Shown: one piece after another, positions 7,952 to 18,824 of the stretch | Position numbering within the stretch: position 1 is the first letter of the stretch | Layout: each line of letters starts with the position of its first letter | Assembly: GCF_003667565.1 (NCBI RefSeq) | Contig: NZ_RCUX01000014.1 | Coordinates: 1-64,000, forward strand | DNA: 64,000 nt | Direction of reading: 5' to 3' | From: Mycetocola tolaasinivorans | Lineage (GTDB): Bacteria; Actinomycetota; Actinomycetes; Actinomycetales; Microbacteriaceae | The notes under the pieces: generated by a model | Database searches by the model: none | The model's input: the letters and a program-made list of their open reading frames with translations, nothing else | What the model was told of the DNA's origin: nothing | Position numbers and translations under genes: made by a program

Positions 7952-8862
7952 CCACCGCACACCTGCGTCCCATTCTTGTGGTGTCGCACACCGGGCGAGA
8001 CGACTCGATTGAGGCCGCGATCCACGTGATCAATCAGCTTCGGGTGGCGGGAGCAAACCCGGTCCTGGAACGCAGTGAACGCGATGACATCTGCGCGTCG
8101 GGTGTCGAAACCGGCCCGGTACTGCTGCTCGATGAGGATGTCTCGGCCGCCGAGCTCGAAATCGTTATCGTCCTCGGGGGTGACGGCACGATCCTGCGCG
8201 CCGCTGAGCTCGTTCGTCGCCATCCGGCACCGCTGCTGGGCATCAACCTCGGTCACGTCGGCTTCCTCGCCGAGAGCGAGCGTGATGATCTCGATGAGGC
8301 GGTGCGACGCGCGATCAGCGGCGAGTACATCGTCGAGGAGCGCCTGACGCTCGCGGTCTCCGTTGAGCAGGACGGCGAGGTCGTCTACGAAAACTGGGCG
8401 CTGAACGAGGCCACGGTCGAAAAGGCGAGCCGCGAGCGCATGCTCGAGGTGTTGCTCGAGGTAGATGATCGCCCGCTGTCCTCCTTCGGGTGCGACGGCG
8501 TGGTGGTTTCCACCCCGACCGGCTCCACCGCCTACGGCTTCTCCGCCGGTGGCCCGGTGATCTGGCCCACGGTCGAGGCCATCATGCTGGTACCGCTGAG
8601 CGCCCACGCGCTGTTTGCCCGGCCGCTCGTGGTGTCTCCGGCCTCCTCCATCGGCATTCGCCTGCTCGAGCGCAACGTGGGTACCGGCGTGCTGTGGTGC
8701 GATGGTCGACGCGCGTTTGAGCTCGGCCAGGGTGCGCAGGTTTCGGTGCGCCGTTCAAGCGTGCCGGTGCGGCTCGCGCGTCTGCACCAGGGCCCGTTTA
8801 CCGATCGTCTCGTGCAGAAGTTCCGACTCCCGGTAACCGGCTGGCGCGGAGACGGTAAGTAG
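7948..8862 (+). CDS. nadK: NAD kinase
   Basis: A 304-residue enzyme phosphorylating NAD to NADP. Family motifs are VLGGDGTILRAAEL (the GGDGT catalytic loop), GINLGHVGFLAE, and TPTGSTAYGFSAGGPV. The ATG start overlaps the tlyA stop (ATGA) and gives the usual family length. Upstream in-frame starts lie inside tlyA and were not used. Confidence 0.96.
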   Translation: MTTAHLRPILVVSHTGRDDSIEAAIHVINQLRVAGANPVLERSERDDICASGVETGPVLLLDEDVSAAELEIVIVLGGDGTILRAAELVRRHPAPLLGINLGHVGFLAESERDDLDEAVRRAISGEYIVEERLTLAVSVEQDGEVVYENWALNEATVEKASRERMLEVLLEVDDRPLSSFGCDGVVVSTPTGSTAYGFSAGGPVIWPTVEAIMLVPLSAHALFARPLVVSPASSIGIRLLERNVGTGVLWCDGRRAFELGQGAQVSVRRSSVPVRLARLHQGPFTDRLVQKFRLPVTGWRGDGK

Positions 8863-8896
8863 TGATTCAGAGCATTCGACTCCCTGGAGGACACGC

Positions 8897-10630
8897 ATGA
8901 TTGAGAGCATCGACATTCGCGACCTCGGCGTGATCGCTCAGGCCTCGCTGCCGCTCGGACCGGGATTCACTGCGATCACCGGAGAGACAGGCGCGGGCAA
9001 GACCATGGTGGTCACCGCGCTCGGTCTGCTCCTCGGCGGGCGAGCCGATGCCGCCGCGGTGCGCCGCGGGGCGAACCAGGCCAGCGTTGATGGCCGCTGG
9101 AACATCGATGACGCGAGCGGTGTGGCCGAGCGTGTCCGCGATGCGGGCGGCCTGCTCGACGAGATCGAGGTGAACGCCGCGGGGGAGCGCCGGATGGAGC
9201 TCACCCTGGGGCGCTCGGTCTCGGCCGAGGGTCGCAGCCGGGCACAGGTGGGTGGCCGGTCGGCCCCGATCGGTGTGCTCGGCGAGCTCGGCGAGAAGCT
9301 CGTGGTGTTGCACGGTCAGTCCGATCAGATGCGGCTGCGCACCGCTTCGGCTCAGCGCGACGCCCTGGACCGCTTTGCGGGCAAGAAACTGCGTCGCGCC
9401 CTGACCACCTACACCGGGGCATTCGAGGGTTGGAAAACCACCCGTGAGACCCTGGCGATGCTCATTGAGCAGCGCGACCTCCGGCTGGCCGAGGCCGAGC
9501 GCCTGCGCATCGCCCTCGAGGAGATCGAAACCGCCGACCCGCAGCCCGGGGAAGAGGACGAACTCACCGCGCTCGCCGAGCGTCTAACAAACGTTGAAGA
9601 TCTGCGCCTGGCCGCGGCGAGTGCCCGGGAGGCGCTCTCCGCCGAGGAGATCGAGGGCGGGGCAGATGTTTCGGCACTGCTCGATCACGCCCGACGTCAG
9701 CTGGAGCGTGCGGTGGCCTTTGACGCCACGCTCGCCCCGATCGTGGAGCAGCTCACCGGGCTGGGTTATCAGGTGGCGGAGCTCACCGGTGAACTCTCGA
9801 CCTATCTCGCGACCCTCGACTCCGACGGTGCCCACGAGCTGGAGCAGATCCAGGAGCGCCGCTCGCTGCTCTCAAACCTCGTGCGTAAGTACGGCCCCCG
9901 CTATGAGGATGTCCTCGAGCTGCGCGCGGTGGGGTCCCAGCGTCTGCTGGAACTCGACTCCGATGAGGATCGCATCGACGAGCTCGGTGCCCGGGTGGAT
10001 ACCGAGCACGCCGCCGTCCTGGCCGCCGCGGCCGCGCTGACCGCGGTGCGCACCGCGGCGGCCTCGCGGATGTCCGCGGCGGTGTCCACCGAGCTCACCG
10101 CGCTGGCGATGGCCCAGGCGAAGGTTACGGTGGCGGTCGAACCGCTCCCCGAGCCCGGCAGCCACGGTGCCGATCAGGTCACCTTCCTGCTCGCCCCGCA
10201 CAACGGTGCCGAGCCGCGCCCGGTGGCGAAGGGGGCCTCCGGTGGTGAGCTCTCCCGGGTCATGCTCGCGCTCGAGGTGGTCATCGCCACGAACGAGCCC
10301 CTGCCCACGTTTGTCTTCGACGAGGTGGATGCGGGGGTGGGTGGCGCGGCGGCCATCGAGATCGGTCGCCGGCTCGCGCAGCTGGCCCGCAGCGCCCAGG
10401 TGATCGTGGTGACGCACCTTGCACAGGTCGCGGCCTTCGCCGGAAACCACCTCGCGGTGGTCAAGGACGACGACGGCCGGGTCACCGCATCGAGCGTCCG
10501 TCAGCTGCGCGAAGACGAACGCCTCGCCGAAATGGCGCGTCTGCTCTCCGGCCTCGCCGATTCAGACAACGCCCTGGCCCACGCGGGCGAACTGCTCGCG
10601 CTGGCCGCCTCGGAAAACGCGGCACCGTGA
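8897..10630 (+). CDS. recN: DNA repair protein RecN
   Basis: A 577-residue SMC-like ATPase acting in double-strand-break repair. Walker A is GETGAGKTM near residue 30. Two long coiled-coil arms flank the centre. The ABC-type signature ASGGELSRVMLAL is near residue 445 and Walker B VFDEVDAGVGG near 472. GGAGG before the ATG (CCTGGAGGACACGCATG) sets the start. It lies 34 nt after nadK in the conserved actinobacterial order. Confidence 0.97.
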   Translation: MIESIDIRDLGVIAQASLPLGPGFTAITGETGAGKTMVVTALGLLLGGRADAAAVRRGANQASVDGRWNIDDASGVAERVRDAGGLLDEIEVNAAGERRMELTLGRSVSAEGRSRAQVGGRSAPIGVLGELGEKLVVLHGQSDQMRLRTASAQRDALDRFAGKKLRRALTTYTGAFEGWKTTRETLAMLIEQRDLRLAEAERLRIALEEIETADPQPGEEDELTALAERLTNVEDLRLAAASAREALSAEEIEGGADVSALLDHARRQLERAVAFDATLAPIVEQLTGLGYQVAELTGELSTYLATLDSDGAHELEQIQERRSLLSNLVRKYGPRYEDVLELRAVGSQRLLELDSDEDRIDELGARVDTEHAAVLAAAAALTAVRTAAASRMSAAVSTELTALAMAQAKVTVAVEPLPEPGSHGADQVTFLLAPHNGAEPRPVAKGASGGELSRVMLALEVVIATNEPLPTFVFDEVDAGVGGAAAIEIGRRLAQLARSAQVIVVTHLAQVAAFAGNHLAVVKDDDGRVTASSVRQLREDERLAEMARLLSGLADSDNALAHAGELLALAASENAAP

Positions 10631-12478
<1,848 letters not shown>

Positions 12479-12479
12479 C

Positions 12480-13109
12480 ATGTCCGACGAGCTCCGGGAC
12501 GTTCCCTCACACCCGCCCATCGCGTCCAGCGAGGCGGTGTTTGAGGGAGCGGTCTGGGGCATTCGTCGCGATGTGATTCGGTACCCCGGCGGTGATATCA
12601 CCCGCGAGTACATGGATCACACCGGTGCGGTCGCGGTGCTGGTGCTTGACGATCAGGAGCGTGTGCTGCTGATTCGTCAGTACCGGCACCCGATCCGCAC
12701 CCGCGACTGGGAGCTCCCCGCGGGGCTCCTCGACATCGTGGGGGAGGTCCCCCTGATCGGTGCCCAGCGTGAGCTCGCCGAGGAGGCTGACCTGGCCGCC
12801 AGCGAGTGGCACCTGCTCTCGGAGTTTGCCACCAGCCCCGGCGGCAGCGATGAGGTTATTCGTATCTACCTGGCCCGCGGTATCCGCGATCTGCCCGCCT
12901 TCGAGCGCGAGGCCGAGGAGGCCGATATCGAAAAGCGGTGGGTGCCGCTGGAGGAGGCCGTGGAGGCCGTTCTGGACCGCCGCGTTCAGAACTCCCTGCT
13001 CATCGTGGGTGTGCTGGCCGCCGAGGCCGCACGGCGTCGCGGCTGGTCGAGCCTGGGCGATCCCACCGAACCCTGGGTGCGTCACCCGAAGTTCGCCCCC
13101 GAGGCTTAG
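12480..13109 (+). CDS. NUDIX hydrolase, ADP-ribose pyrophosphatase type
   Basis: A 209-residue NUDIX enzyme. The box GLLDIVGEVPLIGAQRELAEEA near residue 80 contains the REXXEE metal-binding core. The preceding WELPAG and the following FATSPGGSDE are typical of ADP-ribose pyrophosphatases (NudF-like). The spacing from G to the first E of the box is one residue longer than the classic pattern. The ATG lies 1 nt after the pyrG stop, so co-transcription with pyrG and xerD is likely. Confidence 0.88.
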   Translation: MSDELRDVPSHPPIASSEAVFEGAVWGIRRDVIRYPGGDITREYMDHTGAVAVLVLDDQERVLLIRQYRHPIRTRDWELPAGLLDIVGEVPLIGAQRELAEEADLAASEWHLLSEFATSPGGSDEVIRIYLARGIRDLPAFEREAEEADIEKRWVPLEEAVEAVLDRRVQNSLLIVGVLAAEAARRRGWSSLGDPTEPWVRHPKFAPEA

Positions 13110-13112
13110 AAC

Positions 13113-14015
13113 ATGGCCGCCGATCGTGTGCGGCAGCTGGAGAACTACCTGCGCCACCTGACCATCGAGCGGGGGCGTTCGACGAACACCCTGCTCGCGT
13201 ATCGTCGTGATCTGACCCGCTATCTGGCCTGGCTGGACGAGCGTGAGGTCACCGATCTGGCGACGCTCAGCGCCGAAGACATCGCGCATTTTGGGCGCTC
13301 GCTCAGCGAATCCGGGCTCGCGGCCGCGAGTGTGGCACGCATCCTGTCGGCCGTGCGCGGCTGGCATCGCTTCCTCCTCGAGGAGGGCGACCTGGATCGC
13401 GATATTGCGCGCGAGGTGCTGCCGCCCAAACTGCCGTCCCGACTGCCCAAGGCCCTGCGCATCGACGAGGTCGAGGCGCTGCTGGCCGCGGTGTCCGGAG
13501 ACGATCCGCAGTCGCTGCGCGACCGCGCGCTGCTGGAGCTTCTCTACGCAACCGGCGCCCGTGTGAGTGAGGCCGTGGACCTCAACGTGGACGACGTCAT
13601 TGACGGCGACATTCTGCGCCTGCGCGGCAAGGGCAATAAGGAGCGCATCGTGCCGGTGGGCTCGTATGCGCGTGCGGCCCTCGACGCCTATCTGGTGCGT
13701 GCCCGCCCGATTTTTTCGGCACGTGGCTTTGCAACGCCCGCGCTATTCCTTGGGGCGCGCGGATCGCGGGTGTCTCGGCAGAACGCCTGGCTGATTATCC
13801 GCCGCGCCGCCGAGCACGCCGACATCGCCAGCGAGGTATCCCCGCACTCGCTGCGGCACTCGTTTGCCACCCACCTCATGCAGGGCGGTGCCGATGTGCG
13901 CGTTGTTCAGGAACTCCTCGGCCACTCCTCGGTTGCGACCACGCAGATCTACACGCGGGTGAGCGCCGATTCGCTGCGCGAGATGTTCGTGCAGGCACAC
14001 CCCCGCGCCCGCTAG
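13113..14015 (+). CDS. xerD: Tyrosine recombinase XerD
   Basis: A 300-residue site-specific recombinase resolving chromosome dimers. The N-terminal SAM-like core-binding domain contains NTLLAYRRDLTRYL. The catalytic domain shows Arg near 150 (YATGARVSE), Lys in GKGNKERIVP, HSLRHSFATH (HxxR), LGHSSVATTQIY with a second His, and Tyr near 280. It starts 3 nt after the nudix gene stop. The gene order ctpS-nudix-xerD is the usual one for actinobacterial XerD, so it is chromosomal rather than phage-derived. Confidence 0.95.
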   Translation: MAADRVRQLENYLRHLTIERGRSTNTLLAYRRDLTRYLAWLDEREVTDLATLSAEDIAHFGRSLSESGLAAASVARILSAVRGWHRFLLEEGDLDRDIAREVLPPKLPSRLPKALRIDEVEALLAAVSGDDPQSLRDRALLELLYATGARVSEAVDLNVDDVIDGDILRLRGKGNKERIVPVGSYARAALDAYLVRARPIFSARGFATPALFLGARGSRVSRQNAWLIIRRAAEHADIASEVSPHSLRHSFATHLMQGGADVRVVQELLGHSSVATTQIYTRVSADSLREMFVQAHPRAR

Positions 14016-14152
14016 TTCGGGCCGCGGTATCCGCATGTTCTCGTCAGGCTCCACGAGCACATCAAGACCGATCAGAGGGCACAGCAAGCCGAGATTGACG
14101 TTGCGGTAGCCAGATACCGCCCCTAGCCAGATTCCTAGACCGAGAAAACTGC

Positions 14153-14168
14153 ACAACTTTTTAGTTGT
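14153..14168. promoter_or_regulatory. Inverted repeat, probable operator of the HTH gene
   Basis: ACAACT-TTTT-AGTTGT is a perfect 6-bp dyad. It lies immediately upstream of a -10-like TAGGGT (14174-14179), which is 6 nt from the ATG. The position suits autoregulation by the encoded HTH protein. Confidence 0.55.
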
Positions 14169-14185
14169 ACTGTTAGGGTTGGATC

Positions 14186-14527
14186 ATGACCACGCTCGCA
14201 GAAATGATTCACGAGGCGCGAAACTCGGCGGAGTTCACGCGAGCACACTATCTTGCTCGTGTGGATCGGGAGTTTGTTGACGCTCTCATCGCCGTGCGGC
14301 GGGAACAGGGGCTATCTCAGGCGGATGTCGCCGAGCGCATGGGGATCACCCAGCAGGGCGTATCGAAGTTTGAACGCTACGACAATGATCCTCGGATGTC
14401 CACGATTCGTAACTATGCGAACGCCATTGGCGTCGTCATTGAATACTCCATTCAGGATGACCGCCGGCACGACGAAAACGGTCTGAACTCCGCGCCCGCT
14501 GACGAGCGGGTCCTCGAACTCACGTAG
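14186..14527 (+). CDS. XRE-family HTH regulator, antitoxin-like
   Basis: A 113-residue DNA-binding protein. The helix-turn-helix is at about residues 40-75 (QADVAERMGITQQGVSKFER). Size and organisation resemble HigA-type antitoxins, which usually follow a RelE/HigB toxin. No intact toxin is visible in the 170 nt upstream, and the next gene downstream encodes an ASCH protein. GC content and third-position bias are lower than in neighbouring genes, hinting at acquisition. It may be a solitary regulator or an orphan antitoxin. Confidence 0.75.
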   Translation: MTTLAEMIHEARNSAEFTRAHYLARVDREFVDALIAVRREQGLSQADVAERMGITQQGVSKFERYDNDPRMSTIRNYANAIGVVIEYSIQDDRRHDENGLNSAPADERVLELT

Positions 14528-14570
14528 CCATCGCCGGGCCGCTGAGCTCAGGGTTCGATAGCCTGAATCC

Positions 14571-15032
14571 ATGACTGAGCCGGGTGTTATTGACGATTTT
14601 TGGTTGCGCGCACGCGCCGCGGTTTCGGGGTTGCCCGTCGAGGTGCCCGAAGCCTGGCCGTTTGGGGCGACGCCCGAGCACGCCGATGATCTGTTGGGCC
14701 TGGTGCTGGCCGGGTTCAAAACCGGAACGGCCTCGGCCGTCTGGGATTACGAGCACGTCGATGAGGCTTTTCCCGAACCGGGAGAATTCAGCATCATTCT
14801 TGACGGCGCAGGCCTTCCCCGCGCGGTGATCGAGACCACCGCGGTGAGTACCGTGGCGTTTGACCGCGTGGATGCTGAGCATGCCCGTGCTGAGGGGGAG
14901 GGCGATCGCACCCTCGAATACTGGCGTGCAGCCCACGAACAGTACTGGCGTGAGCACTCGGAGAATCCGCGCGGATTTGAGCCGCAGATGCCCATCCTCT
15001 GCGAGCGTTTCCGATTGGTGTACTCCGGGTAA
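14571..15032 (+). CDS. ASCH domain protein
   Basis: A 153-residue protein. The ASCH (PUA-like beta-barrel) fold is indicated by the N-terminal FWLRARAAV, the central AVWDYEHVDEAFPEPGEF, and the C-terminal YWREHSE...MPILCERFRLVY. ASCH proteins are thought to bind RNA or act on nucleosides, and some hydrolyse N4-acetylcytidine. No substrate can be assigned here. A -10-like TAGCCT lies 6 nt before the ATG, so the transcript may be leaderless. Confidence 0.82.
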   Translation: MTEPGVIDDFWLRARAAVSGLPVEVPEAWPFGATPEHADDLLGLVLAGFKTGTASAVWDYEHVDEAFPEPGEFSIILDGAGLPRAVIETTAVSTVAFDRVDAEHARAEGEGDRTLEYWRAAHEQYWREHSENPRGFEPQMPILCERFRLVYSG

Positions 15033-15134
15033 TCGCGCGGGTGCACTTCCCGAAGGAGGGCCGCGGGGCCTCGGCGAAGAGAGTAGCGTGGAGGTGCGGG
15101 ATGAACCGCATCTCGCAGACGAGAGGAATGCTCC

Positions 15135-16175
15135 ATGACCATGAAGGCCGTCCAATACGTCGAGGTGGGCTCCGCCCCCGAGGTGCGTGAGATCCCCGTT
15201 CCCGAGCCCAAGCCGGGCCAGATTCGCCTGCGAGTTCTGGCCGCCGGGCTCTGCCATTCGGACTGGTTCATTATGGGGTTGCCTGCGGAGGCCTACTCCT
15301 ATCCGCTGCCGCTCACGCTGGGGCACGAGGCCGTTGGTGTCGTCGACAAGCTCGGCGAGGGCGTCACCGAGTTTGCGGTGGGCGATGACGTGGCCGTCTA
15401 TGGCCCCTGGGGGTGCGGTGCCTGTGCCGAGTGTGCTCGGGGGCGCGAGAACTACTGCCCGAACGCGGCCAAGCTGGGCATTCACCCGCCCGGGCTCGGT
15501 TCGCCGGGCGGCATGGCCGAGTACCTGATCGTTGATAACGCACGCCACCTGGTGCCGCTGCAGGGCCTCGATCCGGTGGCCGCGGTGGCCCTGACCGATG
15601 CCGGTCTCACGCCGTACCACGCGATCAAGAACGTGATCGATAAGCTGCCCGGCGGTTCGACCGCGGTGGTCATCGGCACCGGTGGGCTCGGCCACGTGGG
15701 CATTCAAATTCTGCGCGCGCTGACCTCCGCCACCGTCATCGCACTGGATGTCACCGAGGAGAAGCTGGAGCACGCACGCTCGGTGGGTGCCCACCACACG
15801 GTGCTCTCAAACTCGGAAGCCCCGGCGGCGATTCGCGAGCTGACCGGAGGCATCGGTGCGGACGTCGTCTTCGACTTCGTGGGGGCCACCCCGACCCTGG
15901 AAACCGCGCGCGCATCGGTCCGCGTGGATGGCGCAATTGAGGTGGTTGGCATCGGTGGCGGCACCGTGCCCACCGGCTTCGGTTCGACCCCGTTCGGCGT
16001 GAGCGTCCGCGCACCGTACTGGGGCAGCCGTGACGAGCTGATGGAGGTGCTCGGCCTCGCCCGCACCGGCCAGCTGTCGGTGAGCGTGGAGCGCTTCGAC
16101 ATCGCTGATGCCCCCACCGCCTACGCTCGCCTGCACGAGGGCACCATCGTTGGCCGCGCGGTGGTTGTGCCGTAA
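15135..16175 (+). CDS. Zinc-dependent NAD(P) alcohol dehydrogenase
   Basis: A 346-residue medium-chain dehydrogenase. Catalytic zinc ligands are in GLCHSD (Cys) and GHEAVG (His-Glu). The structural zinc site is CGACAECARGRENYC. The Rossmann motif is VIGTGGLGHVGIQ near residue 175. The substrate is not determinable from sequence, though the sequence resembles class-III-like and aryl alcohol dehydrogenases of actinobacteria. Start ATG has GAGAGGAATG just upstream. It is a single-gene unit ended by a strong bidirectional hairpin. Confidence 0.9.
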   Translation: MTMKAVQYVEVGSAPEVREIPVPEPKPGQIRLRVLAAGLCHSDWFIMGLPAEAYSYPLPLTLGHEAVGVVDKLGEGVTEFAVGDDVAVYGPWGCGACAECARGRENYCPNAAKLGIHPPGLGSPGGMAEYLIVDNARHLVPLQGLDPVAAVALTDAGLTPYHAIKNVIDKLPGGSTAVVIGTGGLGHVGIQILRALTSATVIALDVTEEKLEHARSVGAHHTVLSNSEAPAAIRELTGGIGADVVFDFVGATPTLETARASVRVDGAIEVVGIGGGTVPTGFGSTPFGVSVRAPYWGSRDELMEVLGLARTGQLSVSVERFDIADAPTAYARLHEGTIVGRAVVVP

Positions 16176-16211
16176 CCACCTGAGGACGTCACGGCACACT
16201 GACGGCACAAA

Positions 16212-16246
16212 AATGGCCCGGAACCGCGAGGTTCCGGGCCATTTGC
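16212..16246. terminator. Bidirectional terminator
   Basis: A perfect 14-bp stem (AATGGCCCGGAACC with GGTTCCGGGCCATT) has a 4-nt loop GCGA, A-rich sequence on the left and T-rich on the right. It lies between two convergent genes and can serve both. Confidence 0.9.
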
Positions 16247-16254
16247 CTGTACAG

Positions 16255-16905
16255 CTAGCGCTGGTCGATACCCGGGCGAATGCGGGAGATCCAGTAGATC
16301 ATTGCCGCCGAGGCGAGGAACGCGACGACCACCCCGAGGCAGTACAGCGCGACCACGCCGTAGCCGTTCGCGGGGTTGAGGAACGGATAGGGCACCCAGC
16401 CGTCGGTCGCGCCGCGAATGAGGATCACGATGGTCCACACCGCGGGGTAGATGAGTACCCACCAGAAGGTGCGCCAGGGCAGCGTTACGCGGTCGGTGAA
16501 GATGATCCAGTCGAGCACACCGATGATCGGGAACAGCACGTGCATCACGAAGTTTGTCCAGGGGAGCGAGGCTCCGCCATCGACACCCACCAGCAGCGTG
16601 TTGTACACCAGACCCACCACGGCGATATAGGACACCGCGAAGCCGCGGGCGAGGCTCCAACCCAGCGAGGGCGCGCGGCCACGCAGGCTACGCAGCGCCA
16701 CGATGGCGAGCACCACCGCCATCAGCAGGTTGTTTTGGATCGTGAAATAGCCAAAGAAGTTGAACGGGTTCACCGGCCCCGAGGCCGCGGAGTGAGTAAA
16801 CGAACCGATGACGGCCGCGAGTGAGAGCGCGGCAAACGCGATCCGGATGACGCCGGCCACCGGATTGGCCGCCAGGCCGAGGCCGGGGGTAGTGGTGGTG
16901 CTCAT
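16255..16905 (-). CDS. Pr6Pr family membrane protein
   Basis: A 216-residue integral membrane protein with about six transmembrane helices. FTIQNNLL near residue 55 and YPAVWTIVILIRGATDGWVPYPF-like sequence near 160 are hallmarks of the Pr6Pr / FAR-17a-AIG1-like family. Function is unknown in bacteria. Some eukaryotic AIG1-type relatives hydrolyse fatty-acid esters of hydroxy fatty acids. It is a stand-alone gene. The 226 nt upstream to parA hold only promoter-like sequence. Confidence 0.8.
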   Translation of the reverse strand: MSTTTTPGLGLAANPVAGVIRIAFAALSLAAVIGSFTHSAASGPVNPFNFFGYFTIQNNLLMAVVLAIVALRSLRGRAPSLGWSLARGFAVSYIAVVGLVYNTLLVGVDGGASLPWTNFVMHVLFPIIGVLDWIIFTDRVTLPWRTFWWVLIYPAVWTIVILIRGATDGWVPYPFLNPANGYGVVALYCLGVVVAFLASAAMIYWISRIRPGIDQR

Positions 16906-17094
16906 GTTTTTCCTCTCGCGGGGTACGGGCGAAGTGCCGCTGTGGGGAGTCTAGGGCGCTCAGGTACCCGGCGAAAAGTAGGGACACGTTATTGGGGCAG
17001 GGGGAAGCGCCGCACGGTCCGACGTACTCACCCGGCCGCGCGGACGGAAACAGCGGTTTGGCGCGCCCTCTCGGGCGTTATGGGTGGTGATCGG

Positions 17095-17100
17095 TAGAAT
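17095..17100 (+). promoter_or_regulatory. -10 box TAGAAT of parA-scpAB operon
   Basis: TAGAAT is a near-consensus -10 hexamer about 45 nt before the chosen parA start. No clear -35 is visible. Confidence 0.45.
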
Positions 17101-17143
17101 CTAGGGGGCACCCGTAGATTTTCGCCGAACGTTGGGACACGCA

Positions 17144-18019
17144 GTGGCAAGAGCAGGACAGAACACACCGCTTGAGGGCATCGACTTCGGCCCGACCGGC
17201 CGAATCCAGACCGAGTTCCCCGAGCCCCCTGCGCTGTCCGAGCACGGCCCCGCCCGCATCATTTCGCTGTGCAACCAGAAGGGTGGCGTGGGGAAGACCA
17301 CCACCACCATCAGCATGGGTGCCGCGCTCGCCGCCTATGGCCGCCGCGTTCTTGCCGTCGATTTCGACCCCCAGGGTGCGCTCACCGCGGGCCTCGGCGT
17401 GGTCGCCCACGACACCCCCACGATTTACGATCTGCTGCTCGGTCACACCAAGGATCCGCACGACGCGATCGTATCGACCAAGGTCGCCGGTCTCGATCTG
17501 ATCCCCGCCAACATCGACCTCTCCGCCGCCGAGGTGCACCTCGTCGGCGAGGTGGCGCGCGAACAGATCCTGGCGAGCGTGCTGCGCAAGGTCAGCTCGG
17601 AGTACGACGTCATCCTGGTGGACTGCCAGCCCTCGCTCGGCCTGCTCACCGTCAACGCCCTCACCGCCTCGCACGGCGTGCTGATCCCGCTGGAATGCGA
17701 GTTTTTCGCTCTGCGCGGAGTCGCCCTGCTGATCGAGACCATCGACAAGGTGCGCGACCGCCTGAACCCGGCGATCAAGCTCGACGGCATCCTCGCGACC
17801 ATGTACGACTCCCGCACCCTGCACTCCCGTGAGGTGCTGGAGCGCGTGGTGGAGGCCTTCGGAGACTCCGTGCTGGAGACCGTGATCGGCCGCACCGTGA
17901 AGTTCCCCGATGCCAGCGTCGCCGGCGTCCCGATCACCGATTTCGCGCCCGAGCACCAGGCCGCCAAGGCCTACCGCCAGCTGGCGCGCGAGTTGGTTGC
18001 GCGTGGTGCCGTCGCCTGA
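17144..18019 (+). CDS. parA: ParA family ATPase linked to scpAB
   Basis: A 291-residue MinD/ParA-type ATPase. The deviant Walker A is NQKGGVGKTTTTI (signature KGGxGKT) near residue 45. DFDPQGALT follows, and Walker B lies at DVILVDCQPSLGLLT. It is not the parA of the oriC parAB locus: there is no parB next to it, and this second ParA paralogue upstream of scpA-scpB is characteristic of actinobacteria. A role in chromosome organisation is inferred. GTG at 17144 is preferred. A TTG at 17132 would add four residues. No good Shine-Dalgarno precedes either. Confidence 0.9.
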   Translation: MARAGQNTPLEGIDFGPTGRIQTEFPEPPALSEHGPARIISLCNQKGGVGKTTTTISMGAALAAYGRRVLAVDFDPQGALTAGLGVVAHDTPTIYDLLLGHTKDPHDAIVSTKVAGLDLIPANIDLSAAEVHLVGEVAREQILASVLRKVSSEYDVILVDCQPSLGLLTVNALTASHGVLIPLECEFFALRGVALLIETIDKVRDRLNPAIKLDGILATMYDSRTLHSREVLERVVEAFGDSVLETVIGRTVKFPDASVAGVPITDFAPEHQAAKAYRQLARELVARGAVA

Positions 18020-18824
18020 TCCGGTTCTCGACACCCCGGACTCCGGGGTTTTTCGGGTTGCGCTGTCAAACTTCGACGGTCCGTTTGACCTCCTGCTGAC
18101 CCTGATCGGAAAGCGCGAGCTCGACATCACCGAGATCGCCCTCTCGGCGGTCACCGACGAGTTTCTCGAGTATCTGCGCGGGCTCGACGCGGCCGAGGAG
18201 ATGGATCGCGCCTCGGAGTTCATCGTGGTCGCCGCGACCCTGCTCGACCTGAAGATCGCCGGGCTGCTGCCCCAGGGTGAGCTGGTCGATGCCGAGGACG
18301 TCGCGCTCCTCGAGGCACGCGACCTCCTGTTCGCTCGGCTGCTGCAGTATCGCGCGTTCAAGGAGGCGGCCCGCTGGTTTGAGGATCGGCTCCGCGTCGA
18401 GTCCGAGCGGCACCCACGCTCCGTGCGCCTTGAAGAAAAATTCCGTGAGAGCACCCCCGAGCTGCACTGGACCCTCGGGGTACAGGACTTCGCGGCACTC
18501 GCCCTGGTGGCGCTGACCCCGCGCGAGATTCCCACCGTGGGTCTCGACCACCTGCACGCGCCGCTCGTGAGTATTCGCGAGCAGGCCGCACACCTGGTGG
18601 CGATGCTGCGCGGGGGAGAACCGATGAGTTTCCGCCGCCTGATCTCGGGGGTCACCGAGCGCGGCATCGTGGTGGCACGCTTCCTCGCGCTGCTCGAGCT
18701 GTACCGCCATGCGGCCGTGAGCTTTGAACAGATCGAACCGCTCGGGGAGCTCACCGTGACCTGGAGCGCCGCCGACTGGAATGCCGAAAACCTCGCGAAC
18801 CTCGGAGCCGACTATGACAACTGA
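18006..18824 (+). CDS. scpA: Segregation and condensation protein A
   Basis: A 272-residue kleisin subunit of the SMC-ScpAB condensin. The N-terminal motif FDGPFDLLLTLIGKRELDIT is diagnostic. Central AATLLDLKIAGLLP and a C-terminal winged helix (SFRRLISGVTERGIVVARFLALLELYR region) follow. Tandem GTG codons at 18003 and 18006 lie inside the end of parA, so the two genes overlap by 14-17 nt and are coupled. Confidence 0.95.
   Translation: MPSPDPVLDTPDSGVFRVALSNFDGPFDLLLTLIGKRELDITEIALSAVTDEFLEYLRGLDAAEEMDRASEFIVVAATLLDLKIAGLLPQGELVDAEDVALLEARDLLFARLLQYRAFKEAARWFEDRLRVESERHPRSVRLEEKFRESTPELHWTLGVQDFAALALVALTPREIPTVGLDHLHAPLVSIREQAAHLVAMLRGGEPMSFRRLISGVTERGIVVARFLALLELYRHAAVSFEQIEPLGELTVTWSAADWNAENLANLGADYDN

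Noticed and set aside
13113..14015. Integrase of a mobile element
   Set aside because: Length, motif set and the conserved pyrG-nudix-xerD context identify the chromosomal XerD. No attachment sites or cargo genes follow.
17144..18019. Plasmid or oriC partition parA
   Set aside because: No parB or parS-like site is present. It is followed by scpA and scpB, the conserved chromosomal arrangement of this paralogue.
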